Below, piece by piece: positions 17,969-28,002 of a stretch of DNA of 64,000 nucleotides; position 1 is the stretch's first letter; every line of letters begins with the position of its first letter. Source of the DNA: Diplonema japonicum (Eukaryota > Euglenozoa > Diplonemea > Diplonemida > Diplonemidae); NCBI GenBank assembly GCA_964019335.1, contig OZ025756.1, forward strand, positions 160,868 through 224,867, read 5' to 3'. The notes beneath the pieces are model-generated. The model was not told the origin of the DNA, searched no databases, and was given only the letters and a program-made list of their open reading frames with translations. Made by a program: the position numbers and the translations under genes.

Positions 17969-20113
17969 CTAAGTAAACTGACGAACAGAAATCGTCTCAT
18001 CGCACTGCAGTTCTATATGCACCAGATGCATCATTGCCCCATTAGGTGCCTCCTGGTTCCCTTGTTTCGACATGTTTAGCCCCTCTAGATCTGTCAGATC
18101 GAAGGGAGTGGCAAAATAGCACAAAACACAACAACGAATGGCATCGCTGCACAGTGAACTGCTCACCACCACACCAGTTCCAAGAACAGTCACAAACTTC
18201 TGCCTCTTGTCCCCCACCGTCCCGTGAAACATGGTGCTCGTCGACATCCCCACATGGATCGAGGCTGCACCCCCAAGGTCAGACACCCCAAGCATCCTCA
18301 CAAACACCAACGAGTTCTCAACATGTGTGGGGCATGGTTTGGTGCAGTTCCAGCTGACGGCGATCCTGTTCCCCTGAAGCGACACCACTGCTCCGTGTGA
18401 CCTCTCCGTGCATGTCAGTATCTTAGCAAGCCCAGTATGCATCGTATAACTCACTTCGCTGCCTGACTCGTAGCTCCCAAGTACAAATTCCGCATGGCTA
18501 ACAGTGGCGGAGATGCTGTGCTGAAGGGGAGTAAGTTTCCACGAGTGGTAGGTTATAGAGCTGTCCTCGGTATCACATCTTGCGGAGGAGTGCACAGTTG
18601 ATGCTGGTGAGTGGGGTGCCTCATTGCTACATGTCCTGTCCTCCCTCTTCAGCTTAAGTTGTTGCTCCACAAAGGACTTCCTCTCAAGAAGGGAACGGGG
18701 GAGAAGAAGGGAGGGGTATATCACACCACCCACACCCTTCAGTTCAGTCGCCCCCATCGGGATGACAGAGACAGAGTCAAGGGGACCAACAGCCTCCATC
18801 ACCTCAGAAGTGACAGCAACAGCCCCACCCACACAGACCCCTTCCATCCGAGCCGCCTTGTTCACAGTGTTCCCAAAGTAGTCGTACCTCCCTGTCAGGG
18901 TGTTCAGTTGTACCGAAACATCACCACAGTGAACACCCACACGAACCCTGAGACCACACCAAGGGCCTTCAGGCCGCCACGTACAGTGTTCGAGTGTCAG
19001 AAGCTCCTCAGGCCACACACTGTTCACAAGCCTCTCCTGAACAGACAGACCGAACCACACCGCATCAGAAGCACTCTCAAAGGCCACCATGAAGGAGTCC
19101 CCAATGGTCTTCACCTCGTACCCATTGTGCTCAGCGATGCAGTCCCGTATTGCCTGGTTGTGAACCTGAAGTCCCTCCTTCATCCCTTCTGGACATGCCT
19201 CCCATGTTGCCGTCGATCCTTGGATGTCGGTGAAGACAAGGGTTACCCTTTCGGACTTCAGTCCAGGAACGGGAACGTCTAGTTCAGGTGGGCCCTCGCT
19301 GTGCATGTTGTGGAAGAGTGCATCGGGGAGGTAGGGGCGGTAAATCTCAAGGTTTTCAAGAATCTTGTTGAAAGACTCGTAAAGGGGAGGGGGGAGGGAG
19401 GCTGTTGAGATGATGGCCTCGGCTGAGACAAGGTCGAAGCGGGAGAGGGAGGTCGCGATGTCCTCTGTGGCGGCGATCACTTTGTTCATCTTGTCGTGTT
19501 CTGTGTGAAGACCAACAGCGAAGCCTCGGGTGAAGTAGAAGTCGAGGAGGAAGACCAGAACCTGCCCAAAGTAGGCAGGTACAGCTGTGGTATACCCCAC
19601 AGGGCAAGGAAGGGTGACGCAGTCGCAAGCCTCTCGGCGGTTTTCCTGCGAGTCAAAGAAGGGTAGGTCGAAGATGCCGAAGCGATGGGTGGTTTCGAAG
19701 AAGAGAATGGTCAGCCAGACAATCAAAGATATTATTAAAGCAGTGGCAACCCGGCTGTCAAGGCGGCAGACAAGGCAGATGTCTATGAGGACGACAAAGA
19801 AGGGCCACGACCTGTTGCCTTGGTTCTGCGCTGCAAGGTATGCGTCAGCCGACAAGAACATTGCACCTAAAAACCCCAACCAAGCCACCATCACAGCGTG
19901 CCGAAGCTTTCTTTCAACCACAATCTGCACGAGGAAAAAAAGCGATAGAAAAGTGATTCCGAACCTCCGCCACCAGATGTACTGTGCAGCAGGGATAAGC
20001 AGCGACAATCCATAGTACGTAGAACACGACACACACGAAATGATAACAACCTTCCTTCGAAAAGCAGTCAGCGAATTGTCAGACTCTCTCCAAAGCTCCT
20101 TTAACAAAGGCAT
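17969..20113 (-). CDS. Receptor-type adenylate cyclase (714 aa)
   Basis: The frame is open upstream to 20227, but residues ahead of MPLLKELWRESDNS are translated poly-A (KKEEKKRKKKKKKK), so the start is set at 20113. An A-run on the coding strand sits four bases before this ATG. About 58 bases upstream the coding strand reads GTTCCTTCTTCAG, which would suit a trans-splice acceptor. Domain order and catalytic residues are as in the family. The patch before GPWCG is LTLEHCTWRPE, a variant shared in part with 20253. The loop carries CDCVTLPC. Two residues are missing in the C-terminal domain (VRMLGVSDLGG), as also in the 20253 copy. Confidence 0.88.
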   Translation of the reverse strand: MPLLKELWRESDNSLTAFRRKVVIISCVSCSTYYGLSLLIPAAQYIWWRRFGITFLSLFFLVQIVVERKLRHAVMVAWLGFLGAMFLSADAYLAAQNQGNRSWPFFVVLIDICLVCRLDSRVATALIISLIVWLTILFFETTHRFGIFDLPFFDSQENRREACDCVTLPCPVGYTTAVPAYFGQVLVFLLDFYFTRGFAVGLHTEHDKMNKVIAATEDIATSLSRFDLVSAEAIISTASLPPPLYESFNKILENLEIYRPYLPDALFHNMHSEGPPELDVPVPGLKSERVTLVFTDIQGSTATWEACPEGMKEGLQVHNQAIRDCIAEHNGYEVKTIGDSFMVAFESASDAVWFGLSVQERLVNSVWPEELLTLEHCTWRPEGPWCGLRVRVGVHCGDVSVQLNTLTGRYDYFGNTVNKAARMEGVCVGGAVAVTSEVMEAVGPLDSVSVIPMGATELKGVGGVIYPSLLLPRSLLERKSFVEQQLKLKREDRTCSNEAPHSPASTVHSSARCDTEDSSITYHSWKLTPLQHSISATVSHAEFVLGSYESGSEVSYTMHTGLAKILTCTERSHGAVVSLQGNRIAVSWNCTKPCPTHVENSLVFVRMLGVSDLGGAASIHVGMSTSTMFHGTVGDKRQKFVTVLGTGVVVSSSLCSDAIRCCVLCYFATPFDLTDLEGLNMSKQGNQEAPNGAMMHLVHIELQCDETISVRQFT

Positions 20114-20252
20114 TTTCTTTTTTTTTTTTTTTTTTCTTTTCTTTTCTTCCTTCTTGGGTTGTGGCGACATCTGAAGAAGGAACAAATACACAAATAGGGC
20201 GTAGCTGGGAAGGAGGAATTCTCGCACCTACCCACACCCGCACATAATGGTA

Positions 20253-22448
20253 TTAAAAATTAAAAGAATTGCTGGAAAGCAACTCACCCCCACTATTCTG
20301 TGTTAAGTCTGCGTTCATCTCCTCGACACTATCGAATACTTGGACTACTGTTATGATGGACTCCGCAGCACACATTGGGAACGCATCAACCTCCCAGCAA
20401 CATCGAGGTCCGTCAGGTGCCTCGTGGCTACCTTTTGCTGTGATTTTGACTCCAACAGGTACTTTCGTTAGCTCGAAGGGGGAAGCATAGTAGCACAGAA
20501 CACCACTGCATACAGCAGCGCTACACATTTTGTTACTCACCACCACATCAATCCCAAGAACGGTTACAAACTTCTGTCTGTTGTCCCCCACCGTCCCGTG
20601 AAACATGGTGCTCGTCGACATCCCCACATGGATCGAGGCCTCACCCCCAAGGTCAGACACCCCAAGCATCCTCACAAACACCAACGAGTTCTCAACATGT
20701 GTGGTGCATGGTCTCATACAGTTCCAGCTTATTTGTACCAGGTTCCCCTGAAGCGACACCACTGCTCCGTGTGACCTCTCCGTGCACGTCAGTATCTTCG
20801 CAAGCCCGGTATTCATCGCACTACCCACTTCGCTGCCTGACTCGTAGCTCCCAAGCAGAATTTCAACCTTTCCAACAGTGCCTGAAGTGCTTTGCAGCAC
20901 ATCAGCCGATGTGGCAATACCGCAGCATGTTGCTTGAGATGGTTTCGGTCTTCTTATTCTCTTCACATCGAACCCCCTATCCCCTCTGTCTAACAATAGT
21001 TGCTGTTTGGCAAATAGTTTCCTCCCAAGAAGGGAACAGGGGAGAAGAAGTGAGGGGCTTATCACACCACCCACACCCTTCAGTTTAGTCCCCATCGGGA
21101 TGACAGAGACAGAGTCAAGGGGACCAACAGCCTCCATCACCTCAGGAGTGACAGCAACAGCCCCACCCACACAAGCCCCTTCCATCCGAGCCGCCTTGTT
21201 CACAGTGTTCCCAAAGTAGTCGTACCTCCCTGTCAGGTTGTTCAGTTGTACCGAAACATCACCACAGTGAACACCCACACGAACCCTGAGACCACACCAA
21301 GGGCCTTCAGCATCCCACCAACAGCAGTTCAGTGTCAGAAGCTCTTCGGGCCACACACTCTTCAGAAGCCTCTCCTGAACAGACAGACCAAACCACACCG
21401 CATCAGAAGTACTCTCGAAGGCCACCATGAAGGAGTCCCCAATGGTCTTCACCTCGTACCCATTGTGCTCAGCGATGCAGTCCCGTATTGCCTTGTTGTG
21501 AACCTGAAGTCCCTCCTTCATCCCTTCTGGACATGCCTCCCATGTTGCCGTCGATCCTTGGATGTCGGTGAAGACAAGGGTTGCTTGTCTTGTCGTCAAT
21601 CCCGGTGCTGGTGCCTCTCTGGGTGTGCGCACTTCGCTGTGGAGCTCGTGGAAGAGTGCATCGGGGAGGTAGGGGCGGTATATCTCAAGGTTGGTGAGAA
21701 TTCTGCTGAAGGCATCGTAAAGGGGAGGGGGGAGGGAGGCCGTTGAGATGATGGCCTTGGCTGAGACGAGGTCGAAGCGGGAGAGGGAGGTCGCGATGTC
21801 CTCTGTGGTAACAATCACCTTGTTCATCTTGTCGTGTTCTTTGTAAAAACCGACAGCGAAGAAGCGGGTGAAGTACAAATCGAAGAGGATGACTGCAGCT
21901 TGACTAACGAAAGTTTGAAGGTTTCGCGCAAAGCTCACAGGGCAAGGGAGGTCGGCACAGTTAACAGTAGAACGACGATCTTCCTGTGACTCAAGGAAGG
22001 AGAGGTCGTAGAGGCCAAAACGGTACCTGTTCTCGAGGAAGAGAACGAATAGCCAAGTGCACACGGTTGTGACAAGGCATGTGAACACATGGCTGTCGAG
22101 ACGGCAGACGAAACTAAGATCAATTAGGAGGACGAATACCGGCCAAGCCCTTCCAAGGCCACCAGTGACAAGGAAAAGGTCCGCAACAAGAACCATGACA
22201 CCCCATAAAACAATCCACGCACCAACGAAGACCGACCGCAGCTTCCTCTCAATCAAGATCTGCAAGAAGACCGGCAGTGACACGACAGACACAAGCAGCC
22301 TGTAGGGCAACGCGATGTTTGAAGCCACTAAAAACAACAACGAGAAAGCAACACTTATTAGAGACGCAATAAGTAAGACCCGCTTGCTGAGGGCTGTCAT
22401 TCGGTCATCCGTCGGAAGCACAGCGTGTGTGAACAGGAAGCATCGCAT
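20253..22448 (-). CDS. Receptor-type adenylate cyclase (731 aa)
   Basis: Longest intact member, starting MRCFLFTHAVLPTDD. Linker variant LHSEVRTPREAPAPGL. The patch before GPWCG is LTLNCCWWDAE. In the segment after the catalytic core two residues are deleted (MGTKLKGVGG instead of MGQTELKGVGG), but the conserved Lys remains. The C-terminal tail is extended compared with the paralogs (ending GELLSSNSFNF). The 3' hairpin that follows the stop in related genes lies here inside the last codons, so the original stop was probably lost and the frame read through into the former 3' UTR. 139 bp separate it from the next start. Confidence 0.87.
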   Translation of the reverse strand: MRCFLFTHAVLPTDDRMTALSKRVLLIASLISVAFSLLFLVASNIALPYRLLVSVVSLPVFLQILIERKLRSVFVGAWIVLWGVMVLVADLFLVTGGLGRAWPVFVLLIDLSFVCRLDSHVFTCLVTTVCTWLFVLFLENRYRFGLYDLSFLESQEDRRSTVNCADLPCPVSFARNLQTFVSQAAVILFDLYFTRFFAVGFYKEHDKMNKVIVTTEDIATSLSRFDLVSAKAIISTASLPPPLYDAFSRILTNLEIYRPYLPDALFHELHSEVRTPREAPAPGLTTRQATLVFTDIQGSTATWEACPEGMKEGLQVHNKAIRDCIAEHNGYEVKTIGDSFMVAFESTSDAVWFGLSVQERLLKSVWPEELLTLNCCWWDAEGPWCGLRVRVGVHCGDVSVQLNNLTGRYDYFGNTVNKAARMEGACVGGAVAVTPEVMEAVGPLDSVSVIPMGTKLKGVGGVISPSLLLPCSLLGRKLFAKQQLLLDRGDRGFDVKRIRRPKPSQATCCGIATSADVLQSTSGTVGKVEILLGSYESGSEVGSAMNTGLAKILTCTERSHGAVVSLQGNLVQISWNCMRPCTTHVENSLVFVRMLGVSDLGGEASIHVGMSTSTMFHGTVGDNRQKFVTVLGIDVVVSNKMCSAAVCSGVLCYYASPFELTKVPVGVKITAKGSHEAPDGPRCCWEVDAFPMCAAESIITVVQVFDSVEEMNADLTQNSGGELLSSNSFNF
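20269..20282 (-). promoter_or_regulatory. UUCC-loop hairpin at cyclase 3' end
   Basis: UUGCU-UUCC-AGCAA on the coding strand. Compared with UUGUU...AACAA after the copy at 833, the fourth base pair changes from U-A to C-G on both sides, a compensatory change. Here it overlaps the last codons of the gene. Confidence 0.45.
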
Positions 22449-22549
22449 GTTTAGCCCTCAATTTCTTTGTTTACATGTAGATAACATCATGATTGGGTGG
22501 GGTAAAAATGTCGTTTATTACACAAAGTGGCGCTAGAAAGCTACCTGCC

Positions 22550-24703
22550 CTATTGGCCAGAGAGAGAGCGTACAAGCGTTGAAGCATCGTCATACACCGC
22601 GAGCTCTACCCGCTTCATGTGTGTGCCGTCGGGAGTTGCATAAGGACTGCTATTCTTCATGGATAGCCCTTGCATCTCTGCGAGGTCAAAGACAGAGGCA
22701 TAGTAGCACAGAACGTTATTGGCAACGGCATCGCTGCACAGTGAACTGCTCACCACCACACCAGTTCCAAGAACAGTCATGAACTTCTGTCGATTGCCCC
22801 CTACCGTCCCGTGGTAAACTTTGCTCGTCGAGATCCCCATGGAGATCATTGCCTCACTCCAAGAAGAAACCCCAAGCATCTTCACAAACACAAACGCATT
22901 CTCAACATGTGTGGAACATGGTTTGGTGCAGTTCCAGCTCACCTGTACCTGGTTCCCCTGAAGCGACACCACTGCTCCGTGTGACCTCTCCGTGCACGTC
23001 AGTATCTTAGCAAGCCCAGCATTCATTACCATAGCTACACTTGCGGACGAATCGTAACTCCCAAGCACTACCTCAACTTTCCCGATTGTAGCGGAAGTGC
23101 TCTGTTGAAAGAGATTGAGCATTGAGGTGCTGCTCCCTTGGCTTGAGATCGTCTGTTCTGATCCGTGCATGGAGACTATTCTCGGAAGAAGGGTATTATC
23201 CGACACGCATAACTTGCCTTCAGTTCGGTTTAACAAGTGCTGCTCCACAAAGGACGTCCTCCCAAGAAGGGAACGGGGGAGGAGAAGGAAGGGGTTTATT
23301 GAGCCACCCACACCCTTCAGTTCAGTCTGCCCCATCGGGATGACAGAGACAGAGTCAAGGGGACCAGCTGCCTCCATCACCTCAGGAGTGACAGCAACAG
23401 CCCCACCCACACAAGCCCCTTCCATCCGAGCCGCCTTGTTCACAGTGTTCCCAAAGTAGTCGTACCTCCCTGTCAGGTTGTTCAGTTGTACCGAAACATC
23501 ACCACAGTGAACACCCACACGAACCCTGAGACCACACCAAGGGCCTTCGGACTTCCGCTTACAGGACTCGAGATCTAAAAGCTCCTCAGGCCACACACTG
23601 TTCACAAGCCTCTCCTGAACAGACAGACCAAACCACACCGCATCAGAAGTACTCTCGAAGGCCACCATGAAAGCATCCCCAATGGTCTTCACCTCGTACC
23701 CATTGTGCTCAGCGATGCAGTCCCGTATTGCCTGGTTGTGAACCTGAAGTCCCTCCTTCATCCCTTCTGGACATGCCTCCCATGTTGCCGTCGATCCTTG
23801 GATGTCGGTGAAGACGAGGGAAGCGTTCTGTGACTGTAACCCGGGTGCCGGGATGTCCTTTCTATGTGCGTAACTCTCGCTGTGCATGCTGTGGAAGAGT
23901 GCATCGGGGAGGTAGGGGCGGTAGTCCTTCAGATTTTCAAGGATTGTGCTGAAGGCATCGTAAAGGGGAGGGGGGAGGGAGGCGGTTGAGATGATGGCCT
24001 TGGCTGAGACAAGGTCGAAGCGGGAGAGGGAGGTCGCGATGTCCTCTGTGGCGGCGATCACCTTGTTCATCTTGTCGTGTTCTTTACGAAGGCCATGCGC
24101 GAAGCCTCGGGTGAAGTAGAAGTCGAGGAGAAACACAGCTACTTGCCCTGCGAACAACTCCGTACTGAGTGAGAAACCAATAGCGCAGGGGATCTCGGCA
24201 CAGTCGACTCTCGAGCGACGATCTTCCTGTGACTCGAGGAAGGAGAGGTCGTAGAGGCCAAAGCGGTAGGCGTTCTCGAAGAAGGTAATGAACAACCAAG
24301 TAACTATCATGAAGATGAGACCGGTAGCCACGCGGCTATCGAGCCGGCTGACAAGGCAGATATCGACCAGAAGGACGAAACTGGGCCACGTCCGTGTGTG
24401 GTTGCCCTCTACGATCAAATCCAAGTCAGACACAACTAGCACAGCACCCATTAAATACATCCACACACTGATTACACCTGTGCGCAGCCGCCGCTCCAGC
24501 ATCATCTGCAAGAAGACTACGAGCGACACGACGCTGATGAACAGCCTTCTCCACCACACGTGCGGGAGGGAATCGTGCAGAAGCAGGAAAGAGTCAACTA
24601 TGAAGATGCACAGAGTTGCAATCACCATGATCTTCTTGCTGAAAACTGTATGCGCGTCGTCCGTTGGTACTACTGCGCGTGTGAACAGGAAACACGGAGG
24701 CAT
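22550..24703 (-). CDS. Receptor-type adenylate cyclase (717 aa)
   Basis: Full-length copy starting MPPCFLFTRAVVPTDD with an A-rich tract 20 bases upstream on the coding strand. Catalytic residues are complete (FTDIQGST, EVKTIGDAFM, RYDYFGNTVNKAAR). The patch before GPWCG is LDLESCKRKSE, the most divergent of this cluster, although the flanking protein is nearly invariant. The degenerate domain is also more diverged (MISMGISTSKVYHGTVGGNRQKF). The helix 5-6 loop carries VDCAEIPC. It ends 101 bp before the next gene's start. A weak hairpin (GCU-UUCU-AGC) lies eight bases past the stop. Confidence 0.88.
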   Translation of the reverse strand: MPPCFLFTRAVVPTDDAHTVFSKKIMVIATLCIFIVDSFLLLHDSLPHVWWRRLFISVVSLVVFLQMMLERRLRTGVISVWMYLMGAVLVVSDLDLIVEGNHTRTWPSFVLLVDICLVSRLDSRVATGLIFMIVTWLFITFFENAYRFGLYDLSFLESQEDRRSRVDCAEIPCAIGFSLSTELFAGQVAVFLLDFYFTRGFAHGLRKEHDKMNKVIAATEDIATSLSRFDLVSAKAIISTASLPPPLYDAFSTILENLKDYRPYLPDALFHSMHSESYAHRKDIPAPGLQSQNASLVFTDIQGSTATWEACPEGMKEGLQVHNQAIRDCIAEHNGYEVKTIGDAFMVAFESTSDAVWFGLSVQERLVNSVWPEELLDLESCKRKSEGPWCGLRVRVGVHCGDVSVQLNNLTGRYDYFGNTVNKAARMEGACVGGAVAVTPEVMEAAGPLDSVSVIPMGQTELKGVGGSINPFLLLPRSLLGRTSFVEQHLLNRTEGKLCVSDNTLLPRIVSMHGSEQTISSQGSSTSMLNLFQQSTSATIGKVEVVLGSYDSSASVAMVMNAGLAKILTCTERSHGAVVSLQGNQVQVSWNCTKPCSTHVENAFVFVKMLGVSSWSEAMISMGISTSKVYHGTVGGNRQKFMTVLGTGVVVSSSLCSDAVANNVLCYYASVFDLAEMQGLSMKNSSPYATPDGTHMKRVELAVYDDASTLVRSLSGQ

Positions 24704-25313
24704 GGGTTGCGTTGGCTTTTTTCTTTCTTTTTTTTTTTTCTTTTCCTTTTTTTTTTTTTTAAAAAAGCTAGTTTTGGAAGTTCGTTGTGATGTTTTTTGT
24801 GTCGCAGCTCAAAGCCAAGTACTGTAAACAATAAAGTATCGGGGGTACAAACTTTTGTCTTCCGGGCGTTTTGGGCTCCCTGGTATATTTTCCTTCCGGA
24901 ATTAATTATTTTGCAGTATTCAAAAAAAAAAAAAAGGAAAGAAAAAAAAGAAGAAGAAGAAAGGTAACGTGTTGAAAGTATCAATTTCTTTTTTTGCAAA
25001 AAGGGGTTCCTAAAAGGGATCTTCTTGCTGATGATCAGCGGGCGGGTTTGTCTCGACATTATAAAAAGAAGAGGGGGCGGGGGGATCAAAATAGAAGGAA
25101 CCGATTCAATAGCTTTCTCATTCCGGAGTAAAGTGCCTGGCGAAAACAAAACAAAACAACGAAAAAGCAGCGTTAAATTGGATAGAGCGGAGGCATAGTA
25201 AACTCGGATGTTTAAGAAAAGAAGAAAAAAAAAAAAAAAAAAGAGAGAGAGAAAAGAAAAACAAGGAAAAGGGAGAGGAAGGAAAGACAGCTTTTATGTT
25301 TCTCATATCTTTA

Positions 25314-25344
<31 letters not shown>

Positions 25345-25426
25345 CGTCGCCTCAGAAATGGGGACAGGTGTAAGCAACAACCCAACGCACAAAAAAAAAA
25401 ACCCCCCAGCGTGTTGTTCAGCGTAT
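24704..25426. other. Low-complexity spacer
   Basis: Alternating T- and A-runs (24730-24760, 24926-24960, 25227-25243, 25317-25344) around about 300 bp of ordinary sequence with no recognisable gene. Confidence 0.5.
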
Positions 25427-26482
25427 TTACATCAAAGCGCATTCACACGAAGATCCCCCGAGCATATTTTTGGCCGAAGAACTCGAAGCCGTCTGTCTGG
25501 CTGTCTGGCCATTGTTGTTCTTTGCCTTGCGGTTCGCGTTGTGTGAGATGAGGAAGCGAAGCATTGCCACCGCATTGCTACGAGCTGCATGGTGCAGGGC
25601 CGTGTCCCCATTCCCGTCCTTGCGGTCGACATCGTCCCCTAGGCTTAATAACACCTGCACCGTGCTGACGTTCTTGTCATCCTGCACAGCGTAGTGAATG
25701 GCGCATTTCCCGCACCTGCTGCGTGTCTCAAGCTGTTCCCTGCCACCCACAGACACGATGGCCCGCAAGGCTTCAGGGGCGTTATACTCAGCAGCTACAT
25801 GAACAGCCTGCTGGCCCCAGTTGTAGCCGTCCAGTCCGTTGACCGACTTAGGGTTGGCTGTCAGCATAGTGCGGACGACAGAGCTCACTGCCTCCTTGTT
25901 GTTGGTGGTGGTGAGCACTCTGCTGAGCATCTCAGAGGTTGAGAACTTCATCGCTGTTTGTGGCGGTGCGTAGTTAAGGGGTGTCTGCTTCCCACCGTTT
26001 GTAAAGCTAACCAGCGCTCCGTAGGTACTTGTGTGGCCTTCGACCATCATGTTGATGATGTTCAAGGCACCCGCCTTGAACGCTTCGAGCAAGGGCGGCG
26101 TGTCCGTGATGCCCATCATACCCTTTCTCGCAAACCAGTATTCGCTGAGCGTTGTATCCCCTCTATACGGCCTGTGGATGTGGTCTTTGAACTTTGCCAG
26201 GTTGTCCGTCCGCATGATGTCCAGCGCTTCCGTCTCCATGCTGGCGTCGCGTTCCGTCCCTCGTGCGACTCCTTCCAGACGTCGGTTTTCCTGGTCTTCT
26301 AGAAACTTGTCTTTCCTGTCTTCCTGTTCTTGACGTTTAAGCAGGTGTTTCCGGAGTTCCTCCGCCGCCTGAGCCGCCCTGAATGAGGCTTCTTTCGACT
26401 CTCTGTGAAGCTTTGCTTGATCTTCCTTCTGCTTTCGTTTCATCCGCTCCCATTTCTCGTCGTTGTTCGGAAACGATACCAT
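25427..26482 (-). CDS. Ankyrin-repeat protein with coiled coil and CaaX ending (351 aa)
   Basis: Residues about 8-75 are a highly charged, probably coiled-coil segment (MKRKQKEDQAKLHRES...RKDKFLEDQENRR). The C-terminal half holds ankyrin-type repeats: QQAVHVAAEYNAPEALRAIV, KCAIHYAVQDD...VQVLLSLGDDV and GDTALHHAARSNAVAMLRFL. The last four residues, CALM, fit a CaaX box whose Met ending favours farnesylation, and the Cys two residues earlier (CECALM) could be palmitoylated, so membrane attachment is likely. The frame extends 16 residues further upstream, but those are a translated (TG)n microsatellite and poly-A; MVSFPNN is the sensible start. Probably a scaffold; its partner is unknown. Confidence 0.8.
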   Translation of the reverse strand: MVSFPNNDEKWERMKRKQKEDQAKLHRESKEASFRAAQAAEELRKHLLKRQEQEDRKDKFLEDQENRRLEGVARGTERDASMETEALDIMRTDNLAKFKDHIHRPYRGDTTLSEYWFARKGMMGITDTPPLLEAFKAGALNIINMMVEGHTSTYGALVSFTNGGKQTPLNYAPPQTAMKFSTSEMLSRVLTTTNNKEAVSSVVRTMLTANPKSVNGLDGYNWGQQAVHVAAEYNAPEALRAIVSVGGREQLETRSRCGKCAIHYAVQDDKNVSTVQVLLSLGDDVDRKDGNGDTALHHAARSNAVAMLRFLISHNANRKAKNNNGQTARQTASSSSAKNMLGGSSCECALM

Positions 26483-26483
26483 T

Positions 26484-26607
26484 GTGTGTGTGTGTGTGCG
26501 TGTGTTTTTTTTTTTTTTTTTCTTTCCCACTTTTTTTCTTTTTTTTTTTTTCCGGTTGAGGCAGAGTCTAAACTACGACAAGGGGGGGGGGGGGGGGGGG
26601 GGGGGGG
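26484..26607. repeat. GT microsatellite, T-runs and a 26-base G-run
   Basis: (GT)n at about 26483-26504, T-rich blocks to 26552, then 26 consecutive G at 26582-26607. It separates the ankyrin gene from the reductase. Confidence 0.8.
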
Positions 26608-26631
26608 AAGAGAAAAAAAACTACGTTCGCA

Positions 26632-27522
26632 TCACTCCACGCCGCTGGGGTCCCACGTGACACGCAGGTTGGAGTGCCACCCGTCGATCTCCCGCATGTG
26701 CTTGTCAGAGATCTCAAAGTCGAAGACGTTTCTGTTCTGCACCGCGCGTGCAGGGTTTGTCGTCTTGGGGATCGTGACGGCACCATGCTGCAGCGCCCAC
26801 CGAATCAACAGCTGTGCGGGTGCCACAGGAGCCCCGTCTGCGTGGCTGTGCAGCCCGGCAAGGGAGGCAAGCTTCGTGTCGCTGAGAACCTGCGCCTTGG
26901 CGAGGGGAGAGTACCCCTCAACCACAATTCCGTGATCCTTGCAGAACGAGACAAGACTTTCGGGGCGCTGCCAAGGGTTCAGCTCGAATTGATTGAGTGC
27001 AGGGGGGGTCGCCACTTCACCAGAGTGGAGAAGGTCTTCCAAGTGGGGTATTAAAAAGTTTGACACCCCTATGGACCGTGTAAGCCCTGCGTCAAGCATG
27101 CGCTCCATGGAACGCCAGACTGCCACACGGTGCTCCGAGGCAGTGCGTGATGAAGGATCGTCGCTAGAAAGGCTTGGCCAGTGTACGAGGTAGAGGTCTG
27201 TGCTGTCCCTCCCTAAGTTGCTGAGGCTTGTTTTAAGAGCAGATTCTATTCTGCCCGCGTCGGCAGGCCACAGCTTTGTCGTGACGAAGACTTCATCATA
27301 AGGTACCTTCGCTCGCTGAACGGCTGACTTCACCACCCCCTCCGTGCCGTACCTAGCCGCGGTGTCAAGCAGTCGGCACCCGTCTTTCAGTGCGGCCACC
27401 ACAGCATCTTCACAGTCCCCTCCATTGTGGCTCATCCCAAACCCGAGCATTGGCATCCTAACCTTGCCATGCAGATCCACAGAACTGTCATTCGAGAGAA
27501 GGTCCTCTCTACCTCTCTTCAT
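26632..27522 (-). CDS. Aldo/keto reductase (296 aa)
   Basis: Soluble NAD(P)H-dependent oxidoreductase of the AKR superfamily, expected to reduce aldehydes or ketones. The catalytic tetrad is complete: Asp53 and Tyr58 in LLDTAARYGTE, Lys83 in FVTTKLW and His114 in YLVHWPS. Later blocks SIGVSNF, NQFELNPWQ, GIVVEGYSPL and ITIPKTT-like VTIPKTTNPARAVQN form the barrel and cofactor-binding end. Length is slightly short but within the family range. The frame is open to 27903 with hydrophobic low-complexity translation; MKRGREDLL is chosen because it sits just before the conserved fold and follows CAACAAA on the coding strand. Substrate cannot be deduced. Confidence 0.9.
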   Translation of the reverse strand: MKRGREDLLSNDSSVDLHGKVRMPMLGFGMSHNGGDCEDAVVAALKDGCRLLDTAARYGTEGVVKSAVQRAKVPYDEVFVTTKLWPADAGRIESALKTSLSNLGRDSTDLYLVHWPSLSSDDPSSRTASEHRVAVWRSMERMLDAGLTRSIGVSNFLIPHLEDLLHSGEVATPPALNQFELNPWQRPESLVSFCKDHGIVVEGYSPLAKAQVLSDTKLASLAGLHSHADGAPVAPAQLLIRWALQHGAVTIPKTTNPARAVQNRNVFDFEISDKHMREIDGWHSNLRVTWDPSGVE

Positions 27523-28002
27523 TTTGTTGCTGCGGTGTTTTGATGATAAAGGGTGTGCTGTTTGCGAAAAGTAAAAAAGAGTATAAAAAGAAGGAAAAAA
27601 AAAAAAGAAAAGGCCCTGTGGAAACAGAGGCGGTCTTAGACAAGACGAAAGAAAAAAAGGGGGGGGGGGGAGGAGGGGGGAGGGGGGGAGGAGAGGCAGG
27701 AAATGTGAGGCGACGCCAACTCCAGATATTTGGCCTCCGAAACTACCGGTGGCCTCGAGCATAAATAGCGAAACAGCGGGATACCAGCAAAAATAAGAGA
27801 TCAAATCTTTGAGAGAGAAGCGAAAATATTTTGAAAAAAAAAAAAAAGAAAAAAAGAAAAAGCTGTTTTTATCAGTCAAATTCGCGGGGGGGTCGATGAA
27901 CAAGCCAAAGGATTTTAGTCAAGAAAAACAGAGACAACGGTTAAAATCAGCCCCATCGTCATCGTGGGTTTAGGTTTTAGAAGGGGAGAAAAATATAAAA
28001 TA
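27523..28002. other. Purine-rich low-complexity spacer
   Basis: Contains A-rich (27588-27612) and G-rich (27659-27690) tracts on the plus strand and an A-run at 27835-27846. No gene is recognised. Confidence 0.5.

Noticed and set aside
20114-20227. N-terminal extension of the cyclase with poly-Lys
   Set aside because: It is translation of a coding-strand A-run. The following MPLLKELW aligns with the starts of the other copies.
17868-22549. Identical 101-bp spacers between two cyclase pairs
   Set aside because: The two spacers have unrelated sequences, so the equal length is most likely chance.
26483-26530. KKKKKKNTRTHTHT extension of the ankyrin protein
   Set aside because: It is a translated microsatellite and A-run, not conserved-looking protein.
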